From Meandrina meandrites (lineage: Eukaryota; Cnidaria; Anthozoa; Scleractinia; Meandrinidae): a stretch of DNA of 64,000 nucleotides. The position numbers and the translations under genes were made by a program. The stretch covers positions 30,967,598-31,031,597 of the forward strand of contig OY855903.1 in assembly GCA_963693305.1 (NCBI GenBank), given 5' to 3'. This document shows positions 41,995-54,215 of the stretch, in pieces (the stretch's first letter is position 1; every line of letters begins with the position of its first letter). Under the pieces are notes generated by a model. That model was not told the DNA's origin, did no database searches, and saw only the letters and a list, made by a program, of their open reading frames with translations.

Positions 41995-44311
41995 TTTCAG
42001 CTAGCATCACACTAATAATTCTGGAAAACTCAACCTCTGAGTAAGTTGAAGTGAATACAGTATATATTTTTTGAGAGCAGACATGATAGCAAAAAACGAT
42101 TACAACAACACATTTTTATGTAACCTTATATGGATGTTGAATTGAAACTAGCAGTTTTAATAGTGTTTCTGTTACTCAGTTTAGTGGGTTTATTATTTAG
42201 ATAATAATTGTATTCATCTAATTTGAAGCATAAAGGTACAATTATGGACAAAACTCTTGAGTCACTTTACCAAATTTCCACGTATTCAGGGTACCATAAC
42301 TAATGTTTTCAACCCCCCTCCCCTATTTCAATGTTGTCAATGTTGTTACATGGTCAAAACAAAGTCGGGTGAATTGCAAGCCCCACGAAACAACATTGAG
42401 CGGGGGGAGAGGGCGATTAAGTATTCTTTACCCGCTTGCAAGTCAAGACATTCGCAAAAAATGTGTGATATTCGTTTGTTTCAACTATTTCTGTCCATGA
42501 TTGTAGGCTGAAAGGCTTTCTGTAACACTTATTGTTCATACATTTGCCTCTTGTTTTTTCGTGAACCCACTGAACCCAAACGTGAATGTGTGGCAAGTCA
42601 AGATGTCTTTTTCAAAACCGTGATATTATAAACCGTGTTTTTGTTTGCCTTATGGCCACTAATATCAGCCACTCATGATTTCTTAAATGCTGCTTAGACA
42701 GAAGTGCACTTGTATTTTGGAACAAAATTGATATTTTATTTGATAGTAATATCACACTGCAAATTTACAATAGCATCTTAAATCTTAAATTCATCTACAA
42801 GGATGTTCCTAGAGCAGTAAATTTCAATTAATTTGACAATAAATTCAAGTTTGTCAATTAAAAGTTTGGCATATTTTTTTGAGTAAACCTACATTCCAAA
42901 ATATCTAAGCCTTTCAAAAATTAGAGATATAATCTCCTTTTTATTTTCTGGGTATCATTTGAACTCTGATTATACTGCTCATATTCCATAATTTCAAGTA
43001 CAGATATTTATAGGATTTCTTCAAAATACACATTTTGTAATACAATTAATTATGTATTCTGCGGGTAAATATTGGCCAGGAAGCCGCAAAATCTTTTGCT
43101 GTCTGTAAAATAAGTGCTGGCCTTGCAGATACAGTTCCTGGACCAAGTGGTCTTTCCTCAAGTAAGCAGTCCAAGACAGATCACTCACTCACTAGTATAA
43201 AAGTAATATTAAGATCAATGGATAAAAAGTTAAATAAAACTCAAGCTTTTTTAGTGAAGGAGTCAGAGAGTGTCTACAAAGATATTTCAGTATTCTTAAC
43301 CCTTAACAGGCAATCGTACATATTTGTACGAAAAGCACCAGCAATGTTTTGAAAATCTGCAGCTTTCACAGATCTGGAGATATGATAGTAATAATCTCTT
43401 GTTACGACAAAGTGATAAATTTTGAAGCGTTTAAAGCCAATTAACTGGCTACAGCTCTGGCTTTTCGTTTCATATGGCTATTTGTTCTGCAGGAAATCCA
43501 AACATGCTCATTTTCTACTTCATTCGAAAACAACAAAAAACACACATCTTTGCCTTCAAATTTTTTAAAATTTTTCTAAATCTAAAATGTTGCATTTACA
43601 GCAGACGTCAAGCCTTCTACTTTTCATTCAGTAAGAAAATTTGCCATCAAACCTTCAACGGACTGAACAATTACCATTCAATTAGAGCTATGCTTGCCAA
43701 CCCCCGGATTCTCCTATACCTGACCGAAAGGAATGCTTGGGAAATTAGACACTTCAGCGGCATGCAACACAACCTACCTCCATTTCATGTGTTTTTTTAA
43801 AAGTGTCGAGCCAGCCAATTCTACCGGCAAAATATTGCACCGATTGCATTCTTTAGAAGTCAAATCTCGTCCAAATTGCCTTGGTGGGTCTTGGAATCCA
43901 GCCACAGAACGGCCAGAGAGACAACGTCACTCATGAACAACCATGTTTCCAAACATATAGTTTTGGCGTTCCAATCACCGTCAAATCATCTCTCACTCCT
44001 GGTTTCTTTCAGGAGTTTGCCTCTACCCACCATTCAAGCTTCATGATGCCAGCCTGGGGGCCTCTGCAGTGGAAAATGACTCTAAAAACACTTATAAACT
44101 GAAAACTTACCAGATTTGAGCCGAACTGCTCGGCTTATCGAGCAAGCAACAGCCGAATGCTGACGTCACAATGAAAATTTGAGCCCTCGGTGTTACTAAA
44201 CAGCGCATAGTTTCAATTAAACTTTTTATATGCGATCATGAAATTGTAGAGACTGCCTATGCTCAGAAAAACTCTTAAAAAACACAAATAAATTTGCCGG
44301 TTAAAGGGTTA
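41995..44311. other. No gene seen
   Basis: AT-rich DNA. Short ORFs at 42257-42511 and 43474-43800 lack domains or codon structure that I would trust. Confidence 0.3.
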
Positions 44312-46189
44312 AGAGAGATGTTAAAGTGTCCAATATGTTATACAACTACCAAAGACGAGGTACCACATGTTGTAATCATGTTTTTTGCCTTTAGTGTGTT
44401 AACGAACTCTCAGCAAGGCAGGATGACAAGTGTCCTCTTTGCAAGCAGCGGAGAGGGCCTTTGCACCCAATTCCACTCTGCGGAATGAAGGAGCTTTGTG
44501 AAAAAATTTCCATGATACCTGGTGGAATAAGTTCTATAGACAATAATTTGATGCATTGAGACTTAAAATCTGCAAAATGTCCAGGTGTCTCAAATTGAAG
44601 GTTGTTTACTAAATGGCATTTGACGGCCATGCCATGTTGGAAGGAAGCCTTGTGGTTCTTGTCACAAGGATCCTGAGTAAGGGATGGAGGCCCTTACACC
44701 CTGGGCAGATTGATGAGGCATATGAGTTCTACCACTGAGCTATAGGATGGAGGGAGGGAGGGATGTGTATACTGCTATTCTCACAAGTAAGCATATTGCA
44801 ATACATTTAAGAGGTCGAGGTCCTTATTGGTAAGTTTGTATTGTATTCTATATTATAAAATAAACAATATACTATGCATGTGCTGATTGGTTGAAGCCAT
44901 TCACCATGAGTATCTAGAAAGACAACATTGAACATTGAAAATATAATATTAATGAACTCTTTTTAGGTAAAGTATGCGCTAAATTCTCAAAAGATGGGCC
45001 AACACCAAGCCATCTTGTCCAGAAAATTGAATGTCAAATGTGTAGAGGCACCAAGGCCACCGAGTCATACCACACCAGCTGTCTAACAGTGAGAATGCAG
45101 TTATAAGGACAGTTTTTATGTTACACTGATTTCTTACATTATCTGCAGTATTTATTGTGAAATATTTTCATTATTTATTATCTGATACATTATAAATCAG
45201 TTTCTACATTATACCATTTTAAAACGTTCACCCTGTTTTTTTTTGGCTTCATTTACCACCTTATCCAAATTGCCTTTATATTTTTTTCTTGAAATGCCAT
45301 GGATCCGGTAAATTTACACAGTATTTAGCATGTTGAATGTAGAGCAGCAGAAGATACTACTCACTCAAGTTTTGTCACCACACATCCTACAAAACACATC
45401 AAGGTCGTCGTCAACAACGCCACCTGCCAACTTTCAACAAAACACTATGGATGAATTGTTGTGTCGCAGTAAACCACAGACTGCTGCGCAGAAATATTTC
45501 AAGGTAAGTTTAGACCAGAGACCTCACCTCTGAACCCAAGGAAGTTCCCCCTGGGGACTCTATGGTGGCCATTGACAATGATCAGATTGTGCAACGAAAA
45601 TGGAAAGTCAAAGTGGGTCAAAAGGCAAGAGTGAGTGTGGTGACAAGTGTTTGTCAGGCCAAGATTGACAGTGGAGATTCCTTGCAAACAAGAGAAGATC
45701 TTGCACCAAGGTAATACAAGTGTTTTGATATCCAGCGCCGTCATTCTAAAAGGTTCTTAACCAGCGGTAACAACAAAGTTATCACCTGTAGCAGTCAAAT
45801 AACTATGCGAGTGTAATGTAGCACCAATGTACCAATAGGAAGACATCTTCACCCATAACAGTCATGTCAAGTCAACCGTAACAGTTCTAATGACAGGCCT
45901 GTTATCAAATATTTAATAAGCCAATTAGTTGTTGTATTGATGAGTGGTAGTTGTAATGTAATTAACTGCTTAAATATTTTTTTAAATTTGACTAAAGGCA
46001 TGCATCTACATTTACATTCACCTTACGAATGAAACATAACAATATGTTTTATACAGAGGTGCATGTTTTTGCTAACGTAATTCTGCCATTCCACACCAGT
46101 GCAAAGCTAAGGAAGATGAAGTTCTGCACAACCAAATCAAAAAGGAAATCCAGTTTACTGAGGTGATGGAGGAGTTACCATGGAGAGAG
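44312..46189 (+). pseudogene. RING-finger multi-exon gene relic
   Basis: The first block carries a C3HC4 RING split by a one-base frame slip: MLKCPICYTTTKDEV, then CCNHVFCL-stop-CVNELS and KCPLCKQRRG. RING domains recruit E2 enzymes for ubiquitin transfer. Following exons with GT-AG borders: KVCAKFSKDGPTPSHLVQKI then ECQMCRGTKATESYHTSC (44967-45088, another Cys/His cluster), LNVEQQKILLTQVLSPHILQ (45329-45503), VPPGDSMVAIDNDQIVQRKW (to 45710) and CKAKEDEVLHNQIKKEIQFT (46100-46189). The in-RING TAG (probably from CAG) and the frameshift disable it. The downstream exons are of unrecognised type. RING plus cysteine-rich exons could derive from a mobile element. Confidence 0.5.
44640..44760 (-). 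mobile_element. Possible tRNA-derived SINE fragment
   Basis: The minus strand reads TATAGCTCAGTGGTAGAAC, an excellent Pol III A box/D-arm, but the expected B box is not clear. It lies in an intron of the RING gene relic. Confidence 0.35.
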
Positions 46190-47203
46190 GTACATTTAAC
46201 ATAGCCAGTGCTAATTCTTATCTGAATAATATTGTGAAAACTGAGAGAAAGCATTGAGACACTCAACATGGATGATCTGTCTGGTCACTATGATGGGCTT
46301 CACACACTGTTTTATCGGATCAATCTTTTCCCCAATTTGGGGCAGAGAGAAAGCGCAGAGAGAACTACAATGTGTTCAGGCCACATGTTTACATTTGAAG
46401 TATTGTAACGTTATCTAGGGCCTGGTTCCACAAACTAAACAAGGTGCCAGGTAGAAGGTTGTCCTGGATGATGGGATCCACTGATCTCTTTTGATTATAG
46501 TTCAATCTGAAAACAATTCCGGAAATTACTTCAATGATAGTACGATTTAGGTAGAAATGTATAGTTGTTCATAAACATAATTATCACCATTTGCAAATGA
46601 TTAAAGTGCTACTGAAACAAATTTTCATATAATCATAAAGTTTCAACCTTGCTAACAAGTGTTATCAACTTTTTTTCGCTAATGGTTTGCGAAACACGCT
46701 TTTTTTGTTTATTGTTTCCAAGAAAGAAAGCGTGACATAGTTGAGGTTTGACATTCACTGATTTTCAGATAATTATACAAATTAATTCAAATTCCTTGGC
46801 CTGGCAAAAAAATTGCCAGGTATATTTCTACGATCTAACCCATGTAAGTTCTAAACTATTCAGCTTCCACTTTACCCTATTGTTTTGCTTCGTATATGCA
46901 AGTCTTTCTTGACTTAAATTCCTTGATCCGTATTAACAGCACATATTGTTTTTGTTTGTGGTAAATAAAAAATGAAACACTGTTTACACAACAAAGAGAA
47001 TCAGTAGAGAATGTAGATAATCAGTCAACTTTACACAGGGCCATAACTGCCTATGGCCCAGCATAACATTGACTGATTGGACAGTTGTCTATACCAAATT
47101 TTCACTGTCTTTAAACAGCTTTTTAATTATTTTATTTATTGATTCATTGATTGATCTAGCAAAGCACATATATACTTTACATTTTTTTGTTATATTCGAT
47201 CAG
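46190..47203. other. No gene seen
   Basis: Intron-like AT-rich DNA between the RING exons and the RecQ-like fragment. Confidence 0.3.
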
Positions 47204-47708
47204 GGGAAAGGACTCAACTACTGAGGAAGCATTCAGAAAGATTAATGGATGGCTGGTAGAGCTGAGGTCATTGTTACACAGAGATGTTCCATTTGTAGCC
47301 CACACTAGTACAGCAACAGAGGCGACAAAGAACACAGTAATCAAAAACTTGTGTATGAGGAACTGTATTCAGATTAACGGGGACCATATTAATCCAAACA
47401 TTCAGTACACTGTGGTTGATATGGACCATGACAACCTCTATGATACCTTCAAACCAATGATCAGTGGCATTGAACAGAGACAATTGTGTGCCACAAATGT
47501 GATGGTATTTTGCAGAAGGAAAGAGGAAATGAGGGAATTGTTTGAACCTTTCAGTAAGTTGCTGGGACCAAAGGCATATGTACGGCCTGAAGGAACTGAG
47601 CCAATGGATGATTGCACACAGTTATTTGCAATGTACCATACGACACATAAATCTTGTGAAAAGCACAATAGAAACCAAGTTCTGCAAGTGGGATTGAAGT
47701 GTCAATAA
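47204..47708 (+). pseudogene. RecQ-like helicase fragment (motif III to IV region)
   Basis: After acceptor ATTCGATCAG: DSTTEEAFRKINGWLVELRS, VPFVAHTSTATEATKNTVI (motif III-like, normally ALTATA), PNIQYTVVDMDHDNLYDTF, QLCATNVMVFCRRKEEMREL (start of RecA-like lobe 2) and GTEPMDDCTQLFAMYHTT, then stop. This is the middle of a RecQ-family 3'-5' DNA helicase. The ATP-binding Walker boxes and motif VI are missing, and motif III has two unusual residues. It is a fragment, not a functional helicase. Confidence 0.65.
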
Positions 47709-48953
47709 TGGCTTACCTTATTCCATACGGTGTTGTTTGCTCCTGGTGTGGTTATTTTACCAATTTAACTTGATTTAAGCAATTTTTTTTAATCCCAGCT
47801 TTCTGTTCATAAAAAGAGAACAAGGTGAAACACCTCAGTCAGGACAGCCTGCCAAGCGAAGTCAAAAATCCCAGGCTAAAATTTCCCCACGGCCACAAAT
47901 CCACCGCAGAATTAAAGGGCAAAGATTGATCTTTTATTTCAATTCTCACAGCCTTGCAAGCAACAGCAGGCCGCTCTTTGTGTCCCCAGTGAAGTGACAA
48001 AACAATGAAAGAGATCCATGTCCATTTAACTCACGACAATGACTGTTGAAATCAGCTTGATAACCTCATCATGTTTTGAAATGAAGACTAGCGGGGCTTC
48101 TAGTCCGCTGTTTGTCAACTGAACTTCTTGTAACACCAGCGGTCCCGAGGTGATAAACTGAAATTGTTTCTTTTTTGTTTGAAATTGCAATGTGTAATTA
48201 TGAATATGTGAGGAAACCATAATGGAAGCCAGCAATATTCTGTCAAGAGCATTGGGAGAGAAAGAAAATGTCACCAGCAAATTGTGCTTTGTATTGCTCG
48301 GGAGAATTCTTAACGAATTATAGGGAGATAAAAAAGATTGTTGAAGCTGTTACCTTTACTTACAGCATAAGGATCATCTCACTGAATTACCAGGAGAGAC
48401 TTTTGAACCATTTCAAGCAAGTAGTCTAGAAATGGGATGAGGATGGACCAAAATGAGTGCTAAAGTTGAACCATGGCATCAAACGAGGTTGAATTGATCA
48501 TTCAAGATGCCCAAAATGGAATGAAGTAGCCAAACCATCAATCAGAGAATGGCTCTCTTGCAAATTGAAAGGAACTTGCAAGGAGTCTCTGCTCACAAGT
48601 TGCCCCCCAGCGGTCAGTGCATTAATGAGAAACTGGGTGGTGGAGATTTTCAAAGATTATGAGGAACATGTCAACCTCTATATGCTGGTGCATGGTTGAC
48701 CATCCACAGGCAAGACACAGAGCCACAGAAACTGTGTCACACAGCCCAGGTGATGGGCCTTCAGACAGCCCTGGTCACCGTGTAAAATATGGAGCCATCA
48801 CTCTTAATGAGCAGAGAGTGAACTAATTGAATGTCCAGATGATACCATGCAATATACAATATCCCATTGCTTAATTATGTCAATGAGCCAATGAGTCATT
48901 TTGTATAGCCAAGTATGCATTGCCATAAAAAACACTTGGCAGCCAGAGTACTC
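47709..48953. other. No gene seen
   Basis: Includes a minus-strand ORF at 48026-48280 without recognisable domains. Nothing else supported. Confidence 0.3.
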
Positions 48954-48956
48954 AAT

Positions 48957-49046
48957 AGAGCTGTTCTGCACAAAAACCTTAGAGATGCAAATTTCCACTT
49001 CGTAACCTTAGGCATGCAAATTAGACAGGCGTTCTCAGTTACGTCT
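48957..49046 (+). repeat. Harbinger left terminal inverted repeat
   Basis: Pairs with the reverse complement of 51655-51744. It includes CCTTAGAGATGCAAATTTCC and CAAATTAGACAGGCGTTCTC, conserved in both ends. Confidence 0.9.
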
Positions 49047-49111
49047 TCATTGTGCTTGGTAACAAAGAAAAACAAGCATAACTTTTCACTGCACACAGAC
49101 TGTAATTTAAA

Positions 49112-49924
49112 TTAAACTTCCTCAAATAATGTAAGAAGTCGCTCAGTTAAATATGTATATAATTCTATGACACTTGGTAACAGCCACCTCGGGAGCCGCC
49201 AAATTCCTGTTGTGCATTTAAAATCTTTTAAGTTCCTAAATATATGTTCAATTTTTACTCTCTTGCGAGACAGTTCCCGATTAAAGTATCTAGCTACTCA
49301 TTTGTCTCTACGGTTCATTCTCCGTATTTGCGCCTGCCTAAATGGCGTTAACAGTGGTGGCTTCTCTGGATATCCCTTGTCTGCTAGAAAAACTACACCT
49401 GCAGGAACATCTAGAGCTAGCCCGGGCCCTAATGGCTGCATTAAACGATAGCTCTGCGAGTCGTGTGTGCTTCCTAAAAATCCAGCTTGAAGAAATCGGA
49501 TGTGACCCCTGTTATCGCATAGCATTTGGGTGTTTAGCAGATGGAAGTGTCGGTGGCCGCTATGAAATTGGCGCTGTGGTTCGTCTGAAGGAACAAGAAT
49601 TTCATGGGGCGTAACATCAATGCACCCAACGGCATTCGGAAATTTGTTGCCAAGCGCCACGCATGCCATCCCATTCTCTGAGACTAGGCCAGGAAACTGC
49701 AGAATTGAAGAATTGAAATGGTGCCACAAAATACTTATTCCTTGGTAGAGAAGCGCACAAACAGTTTGAGGGCTTGCATAAAATAGTAGCGCGAGGGTGC
49801 TCAAATGCAGATATTTCTTTAGTGGTAGTTGAGTCTCTAGCGAAGAGGGAGGGAGGAAAGTGAATAAATCAAGCAATTGTCCCAGTACACCGACCAATAG
49901 TATCATATTTCTTTTTATATCCAT
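49112..49924 (-). pseudogene. HARBI1-like transposase, one nonsense codon
   Basis: The minus-strand frame from 49924 shows FPNAVGCIDVTPHEI (first catalytic Asp), RHFHLLNTQMLCDNRGHI, GFLGSTHDSQSYRL, VVFLADKGYPEKPPLLTP (second Asp), a TGA at 49298-49300, then in the same frame RVKIEHIFRNLKDFKC-like text (KIEHIF carries the catalytic Glu) to a TAA at 49112. The DDE triad of the Harbinger transposase, which cuts and rejoins element ends, is thus encoded but separated by one stop, probably a CGA to TGA change. The N-terminus is eroded: an ATG at about 50032 opens MERAGEPRRLMAVCVTLGA in another frame. Human HARBI1 is a domesticated relative. Confidence 0.8.
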
Positions 49925-50299
49925 GTGAACTGTCAGGAGGTGGTATCTGTGTCAACACTTGTAGTATTTGAGCTACAGCACCTAGAGTAACGCATACGGC
50001 CATTAAACGCCGCGGCTCACCCGCTCGCTCCATTTTCGTGGGCAAGAGAATAAGGCGATGAAAAAACTTATCCTAAAAGTGTTATTTTGAAGAGCAACAC
50101 ATGTTTTTGTTTTTGTTTTTGCCAGTGTCACAACTAGAATGGTTGTTTGTGTGGCTCAAGCACTCTCCAAAAGCCCAGTCTTCTGCATGTTGTCGCGATA
50201 ATTAGAGGCGAGGGACGGGATAAACGGACGGATCATTTCTTAACTAGAAAGAAAGAATACGAGATACAAGCGAGCAACACATCTTTTTCAAAGCCGCCA

Positions 50300-50482
50300 C
50301 AAGATCAATGGTATCTTGCGACCGCCAATTGAAATATTGCAATTTTTGCCATCGACGTGTGAGGAAAAAACAAGTGCACTTTGTGGGATCTTTGCCGCAA
50401 GATCAATGTTTACTGTGACCACCAATTGTAATATTGCATTTTTTTGCCATCAACCCGCGAGAAAAGAAAATCGTGCACTTTG
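50300..50482. repeat. Tandem duplication in the Harbinger intergenic region
   Basis: AAGATCAATG .. CGACCGCCAATTGAAATATTG .. TTGCCATC .. GTGCACTTTG recurs about 100 bp later as AAGATCAATG .. TGACCACCAATTGTAATATTG .. GTGCACTTTG. It sits between the two divergent ORFs, where a shared promoter would lie. Confidence 0.7.
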
Positions 50483-50584
50483 TTGAATGATCACATGTCA
50501 GCTGTTGTTTGCTCTAATACTACATATAAATAGCATTTCATCAACCACATTATCACTGAGGGCTTCTCGAACTAATACCACACA

Positions 50585-51248
50585 ATGTCCTGTGTTTGGA
50601 GGCCATTTAACGTAGAAGAAGAATGTGGAACCTCTACAAAGACCCAGAAAAAAAAAAACAAGACAAAAATGAACGCCTCAAAATTGAAGTCAGAGAACAA
50701 GAGAGAGCAATTGTCTTGGAAGCGTACGAGAGAAACGTCGACAAGGGGTGGGAAGCGGTTGTACAGCAAATTAAATAAAATATTGAGAAAATGCCGCTAT
50801 CGTCTCGAGTAGTGGGCTACTATCTTGAAGGTGAGCCAAAAACAATCACGAGAAGAGTTAGAAGAATTGTCCGAGAAGCTCTGAAAGAAGCCACCTCGGG
50901 GACTTCAACGAGCAACTGGTGCAGACTAATCCAAACGCAGCAGGTGGCGCAAGCAGAGCAGCAAGAAGTGTCATTGACAGGCAGACTAGGTATGCAAGAA
51001 AAAAAAAAGAAAGAAAACACACACCAGAAGAAAGAAGGCAGGACAGGATGGCAGAGTTTGTGGAGACAAGTGAGTCAGGCGAGGGTGGCAAGGAAGAAGG
51101 GCCTCCGGCCAAGAAAAAAACAACCCTACGAGAGGCAACGATGGAAGCTCAAACAGCACATATAGCCATGTGCCAGGAGGGTATGGCAAGCATGCAGCTG
51201 ATAAACAATGTCATGAAGCAAATGAGCAGAAAAATCGATGAATTTTAA
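50585..51248 (+). pseudogene. Harbinger second ORF (DNA-binding partner), degraded
   Basis: The plus-strand frame 50919-51248 encodes a Lys/Glu/Arg-rich segment (SVIDRQTRYARKKKERKHTP, ATMEAQTAHIAMCQEGMASM, MKQMSRKIDEF). It is preceded by charged ORFs in other frames from an ATG at 50585. Harbinger elements carry a second Myb/SANT-like protein that escorts the transposase. Position and composition fit, but the SANT fold itself is not evident, and frame changes break the ORF. Confidence 0.45.
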
Positions 51249-51349
51249 CATGCTGTAGAAGTTAATGACCTTTTCAGTTGAAATGAATCGAATAAATCGA
51301 AGAGTTTATGTTGATTGTCGTTTCCTGATTTCTTTTAAGTGACGGCTAA

Positions 51350-51540
51350 TGGTAAATGCGAGACTTTGCGACGCGGCGAGACTTGTATTTTTCTCGGCGA
51401 GACTGGGACTTCTTGAGATTTTGGATTGCGAGACCGAGATTGGGACCCCACAGCGGCTTTGCAAAAAATAGAGACTGCGAGACTTTCGGTAACGCAAAAA
51501 AAAGAGAGACTGCGAAACCCAGAAAGCTTGACTAAAATTT
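51350..51540. repeat. Degenerate GCGAGAC-rich repeat
   Basis: (T)GCGAGACT words recur irregularly (about nine times), with TTGCG and AGAGACTGCGA variants. It lies inside the Harbinger unit near the right end. Confidence 0.5.
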
Positions 51541-51654
51541 TGCGATACCCTTATTTTACCGGAGACCATTCACCACCCCTTTATTTTTCTATTGTTTATT
51601 ATCTGGCGAAGTTAATGGCGTAATTGATGTGACGAAAAAGTACACAGTATTTAG

Positions 51655-51744
51655 AGACTTAATTGAGAACGCCTGTCTAATTTGCATACCTTAGGTTACG
51701 AAGTGGAAATTTGCATCTCTAAGGTTCTTGTGCGGAACAACTCT
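51655..51744 (-). repeat. Harbinger right terminal inverted repeat
   Basis: Inverted partner of 48957-49046; the outermost bases GAACAACTCT abut the AAT duplication. Confidence 0.9.
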
Positions 51745-51747
51745 AAT

Positions 51748-52780
51748 GTCTGTGATAAACCTATGAACATCCATGTAGCCCAGCACATTTAAGTTTCTTG
51801 TCCTTGAAAATCAAAGACTACAGATCTCCGCTAAAATTAGCCACTGCAGTTACTCCAATGATGGTGATTGTGTCATACTGAACATTGATTTACAATTATC
51901 TCCAGTGCTATAATCAGTTCACTTTGTAAAAACAGTCGATTTCTTTGTAAAAGAACGGATCACCTCGGCCTCTGCACAGTGGACGTTTTCCTTTGTATGT
52001 TTATAGGAACTGGAAATGCAGAACTTTGAAGAACTACCGAAGAATGGATTTGATCAGCCAGAAGACTACAAAGGAATTTTAGTTTAGAATTGTTGTCAAA
52101 CCTGTCAATGACAATAGAGCAAGTATTTTTCGAGTCTCTTAAGCAGCTAGTCAGTACTCAACCAGAACAAACAAGGCAAGGCGACTCATATTGAGTTCCA
52201 CTTGGGTAGCCATATTGGAAAAGTAGTGGCTGGAAAACCTGGGAAATCCTTTGCTTAGCCGGCATTCATCTAAACCAGGCAAATTATATGGTCTTACAAG
52301 ATTTTATGCAAGAAATAATTGCAAGAGGGTGCACATGCCAAAATTGAAATTGGCAAAGAAGGTCAGAGACTATCTTTTCGGAAAGCAGAACCTGATAAAC
52401 TTTGTAAAGATGGAAAGATCATTCCTATCTAATTGCAAGCTCAAGTATCTACCTATAAATATATTGCAAGTCTGTATATGTATATTTGCATACGCAAGTC
52501 TGTTTTCATTCTATCAAAGATGTTAATTATTAGGAGCGGAGTCTTTTAGAGGGGGTAACATCACAATTTTTTTCCTATTTAGCTAAGTTCCAATCTCCTT
52601 CGCATTTTTTGGTATTGATAGCCTATCGCTCTTTTAATTCTGTACTGTAATATCATGGGTGTATGTTTTTTTTTGTTGCTTCTTCTTAGTTATCCCCATT
52701 TTAAATTTCCCAGTTCAGTGTTTTTTGTGGGTATGGGCAAAATAGACACTGCTTAATTGTAATCTATTTAAGTACTTAAA
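51748..52780. other. No gene seen
   Basis: AT-rich DNA right of the Harbinger element; only chance ORFs. Confidence 0.3.
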
Positions 52781-52789
52781 TTTGGTTTC

Positions 52790-52972
52790 GCTCTTTGTAA
52801 CAAGAGGAACCTTGCTGGGCATTGACATCACTGTGAAGCAAATTGGATGTGGAGTAAGTGTAAAGGAGTCAGTCCTCCAAAAAGCCACAATACACAGCAT
52901 GCTGCAGCACCCTAACATTGTCACTTTCTTTGGTATTTCTACCAAAAAGAATGAGATCCTCATCATTAGCTA
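52790..52972 (+). pseudogene. Protein kinase N-lobe fragment
   Basis: LLGIDITVKQIGCGV has the V-A-V-K-like beta-3 lysine. ATIHSMLQHPNIVTFFGI matches the alpha-C glutamate region to beta-4/5 (HPNIV..FG), though the Glu is replaced (KATIHS instead of EA-IHS). The frame stops just after EILIIS, where the hinge begins. It resembles tyrosine-kinase-like N-lobes. No glycine loop or catalytic loop remains. Confidence 0.45.
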
Positions 52973-53078
52973 GCCCAATAGCTAACCAAACCACCCGTTG
53001 TTTGTGTGTGACACGCCTGAGTGAGCTTGTTTTTAAAGGAGCCAAAAATGTCTGCAAAGGGTTATAGCTTTCACCATA

Positions 53079-53771
53079 TTGGATTTTATTCTCAAAGCGG
53101 TCAAATTTGAGTCAATTTTGCAGAGACCAGGCATGAGCTATGCAAACGTAGCAGCCATTTCAATAAATTTCAATGCGTTGGCTTTCTGTCAATATAAGAA
53201 GACTAGGTTTGCTAGCAAAATTGAAAAACAAAAAGTAGGTATGTTAGGTGGTGATAATGCACAGCAAGTTGTTGGTGGTGAGTGTTTCAGGTCACGCCAG
53301 GCTGGCACTGGTGTGAAATCGACACACTCGTTTGCCCGGAGTAATAACTTGATTCAGCGACTTTTCGCAAAAAAGTTGTTCGCTTGCTCAATATGGCAGA
53401 ACTCCTTGTAAAACTTCATGATACTGTTCCTTCTTACATCACAAATGCACTCGACAAGAATTTAACAACAAACATTGGAAGTGAAGTGCTACAGGGCCAT
53501 CATTAGCAGGAAGCTAAACGTTCCCCGTCACATCAACACACTTCAACTGTCATTGTCTATGTTTCAGAGCAGATCTGCAAACAGCCTTATAGAGGCTAGA
53601 GGAGTAAACACATTTGGCTTGGTTTTTACTAGTTTGAAAACCACAATAACAAAACCCAGGGAGGTGAGCTTCTTTTGGTACGTACTTGTCCTTGCACTTG
53701 GCATACTGAAAGTAAAATGGGTCAGTTTTTCTAAGCCAGATAGAGCCAATGTACTCATGGCGCATGACTAA
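53079..53771 (+). other. Coding-like stretch, unrecognised
   Basis: Frames here look protein-like: GGDNAQQVVGGECFRSRQAG, VKSTHSFARSNNLIQRLFAK, MAELLVKLHDTVPSYITNAL and FGLVFTSLKTTITKPREVSF. They are separated by stops and frame changes. It may be exons of the kinase-containing relic or a transposon passenger. No domain recognised. Confidence 0.25.
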
Positions 53772-54064
53772 CCTCCAATGAGTTGTGATTGTAGCATGCT
53801 GTGTAAATGATGACAAGGTTACATTTTTGGCCTTGCGGCCACTGTGTTAATGCCTACCCCAAATTTAAATTCTCTAAATAATACTTTATTGTGGTATGGA
53901 GTTGCATATCCCTAGGTCCAGACTGATTTCAGCAGCAGAAGCAAGTGTTAGAAAATAATTGGCAGTGAACCTCCATTTTTGGGCACATGCCAGCATGGGC
54001 CAGCCGTGCACTGCAATCATTTTATTTGAGTTGTTTTGGAGTGTAATGAACTGAACAAAAAATT

Positions 54065-54215
54065 GCAAGAGTTAAGTGAAGAGCAACAAAAATTCTAGGA
54101 TGTGGAAAGAATGCAAAAGGCTCCATAACAAAGAGAAACTAAAGGTACCAAAGTATTGACTAATACATTGCACTTCACTACAGACTAAGCTTAAATTGCA
54201 TGTTATAATAGATAA
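54065..54215 (+). repeat. Dispersed repeat X, copy 2
   Basis: Matches 41165-41335 in order and orientation (AGAGTTAAGTGAAGAGCAACA .. GGCTCCATAACAAAGAG .. TACCAAAGTATTGACT .. AAATTGCATGTTATAATAGA). A shorter third copy follows at 54270-54350. Confidence 0.6.

Larger units (their letters stand above)
48957..51744. mobile_element. PIF/Harbinger DNA transposon, full-length unit (2,788 bp)
   Basis: Terminal inverted repeats of about 90 bp (48957-49046 and 51655-51744, about seven mismatches) start AGAGYTGTTCYGCACAARAA. They are flanked by AAT on both sides (48954-48956, 51745-51747), a 3-bp duplication as expected for Harbinger. Inside, a HARBI1-like transposase runs on minus and a second, charged ORF on plus, the usual divergent two-gene layout of this superfamily. 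Both genes carry lesions, so it is probably dead. Confidence 0.85.
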
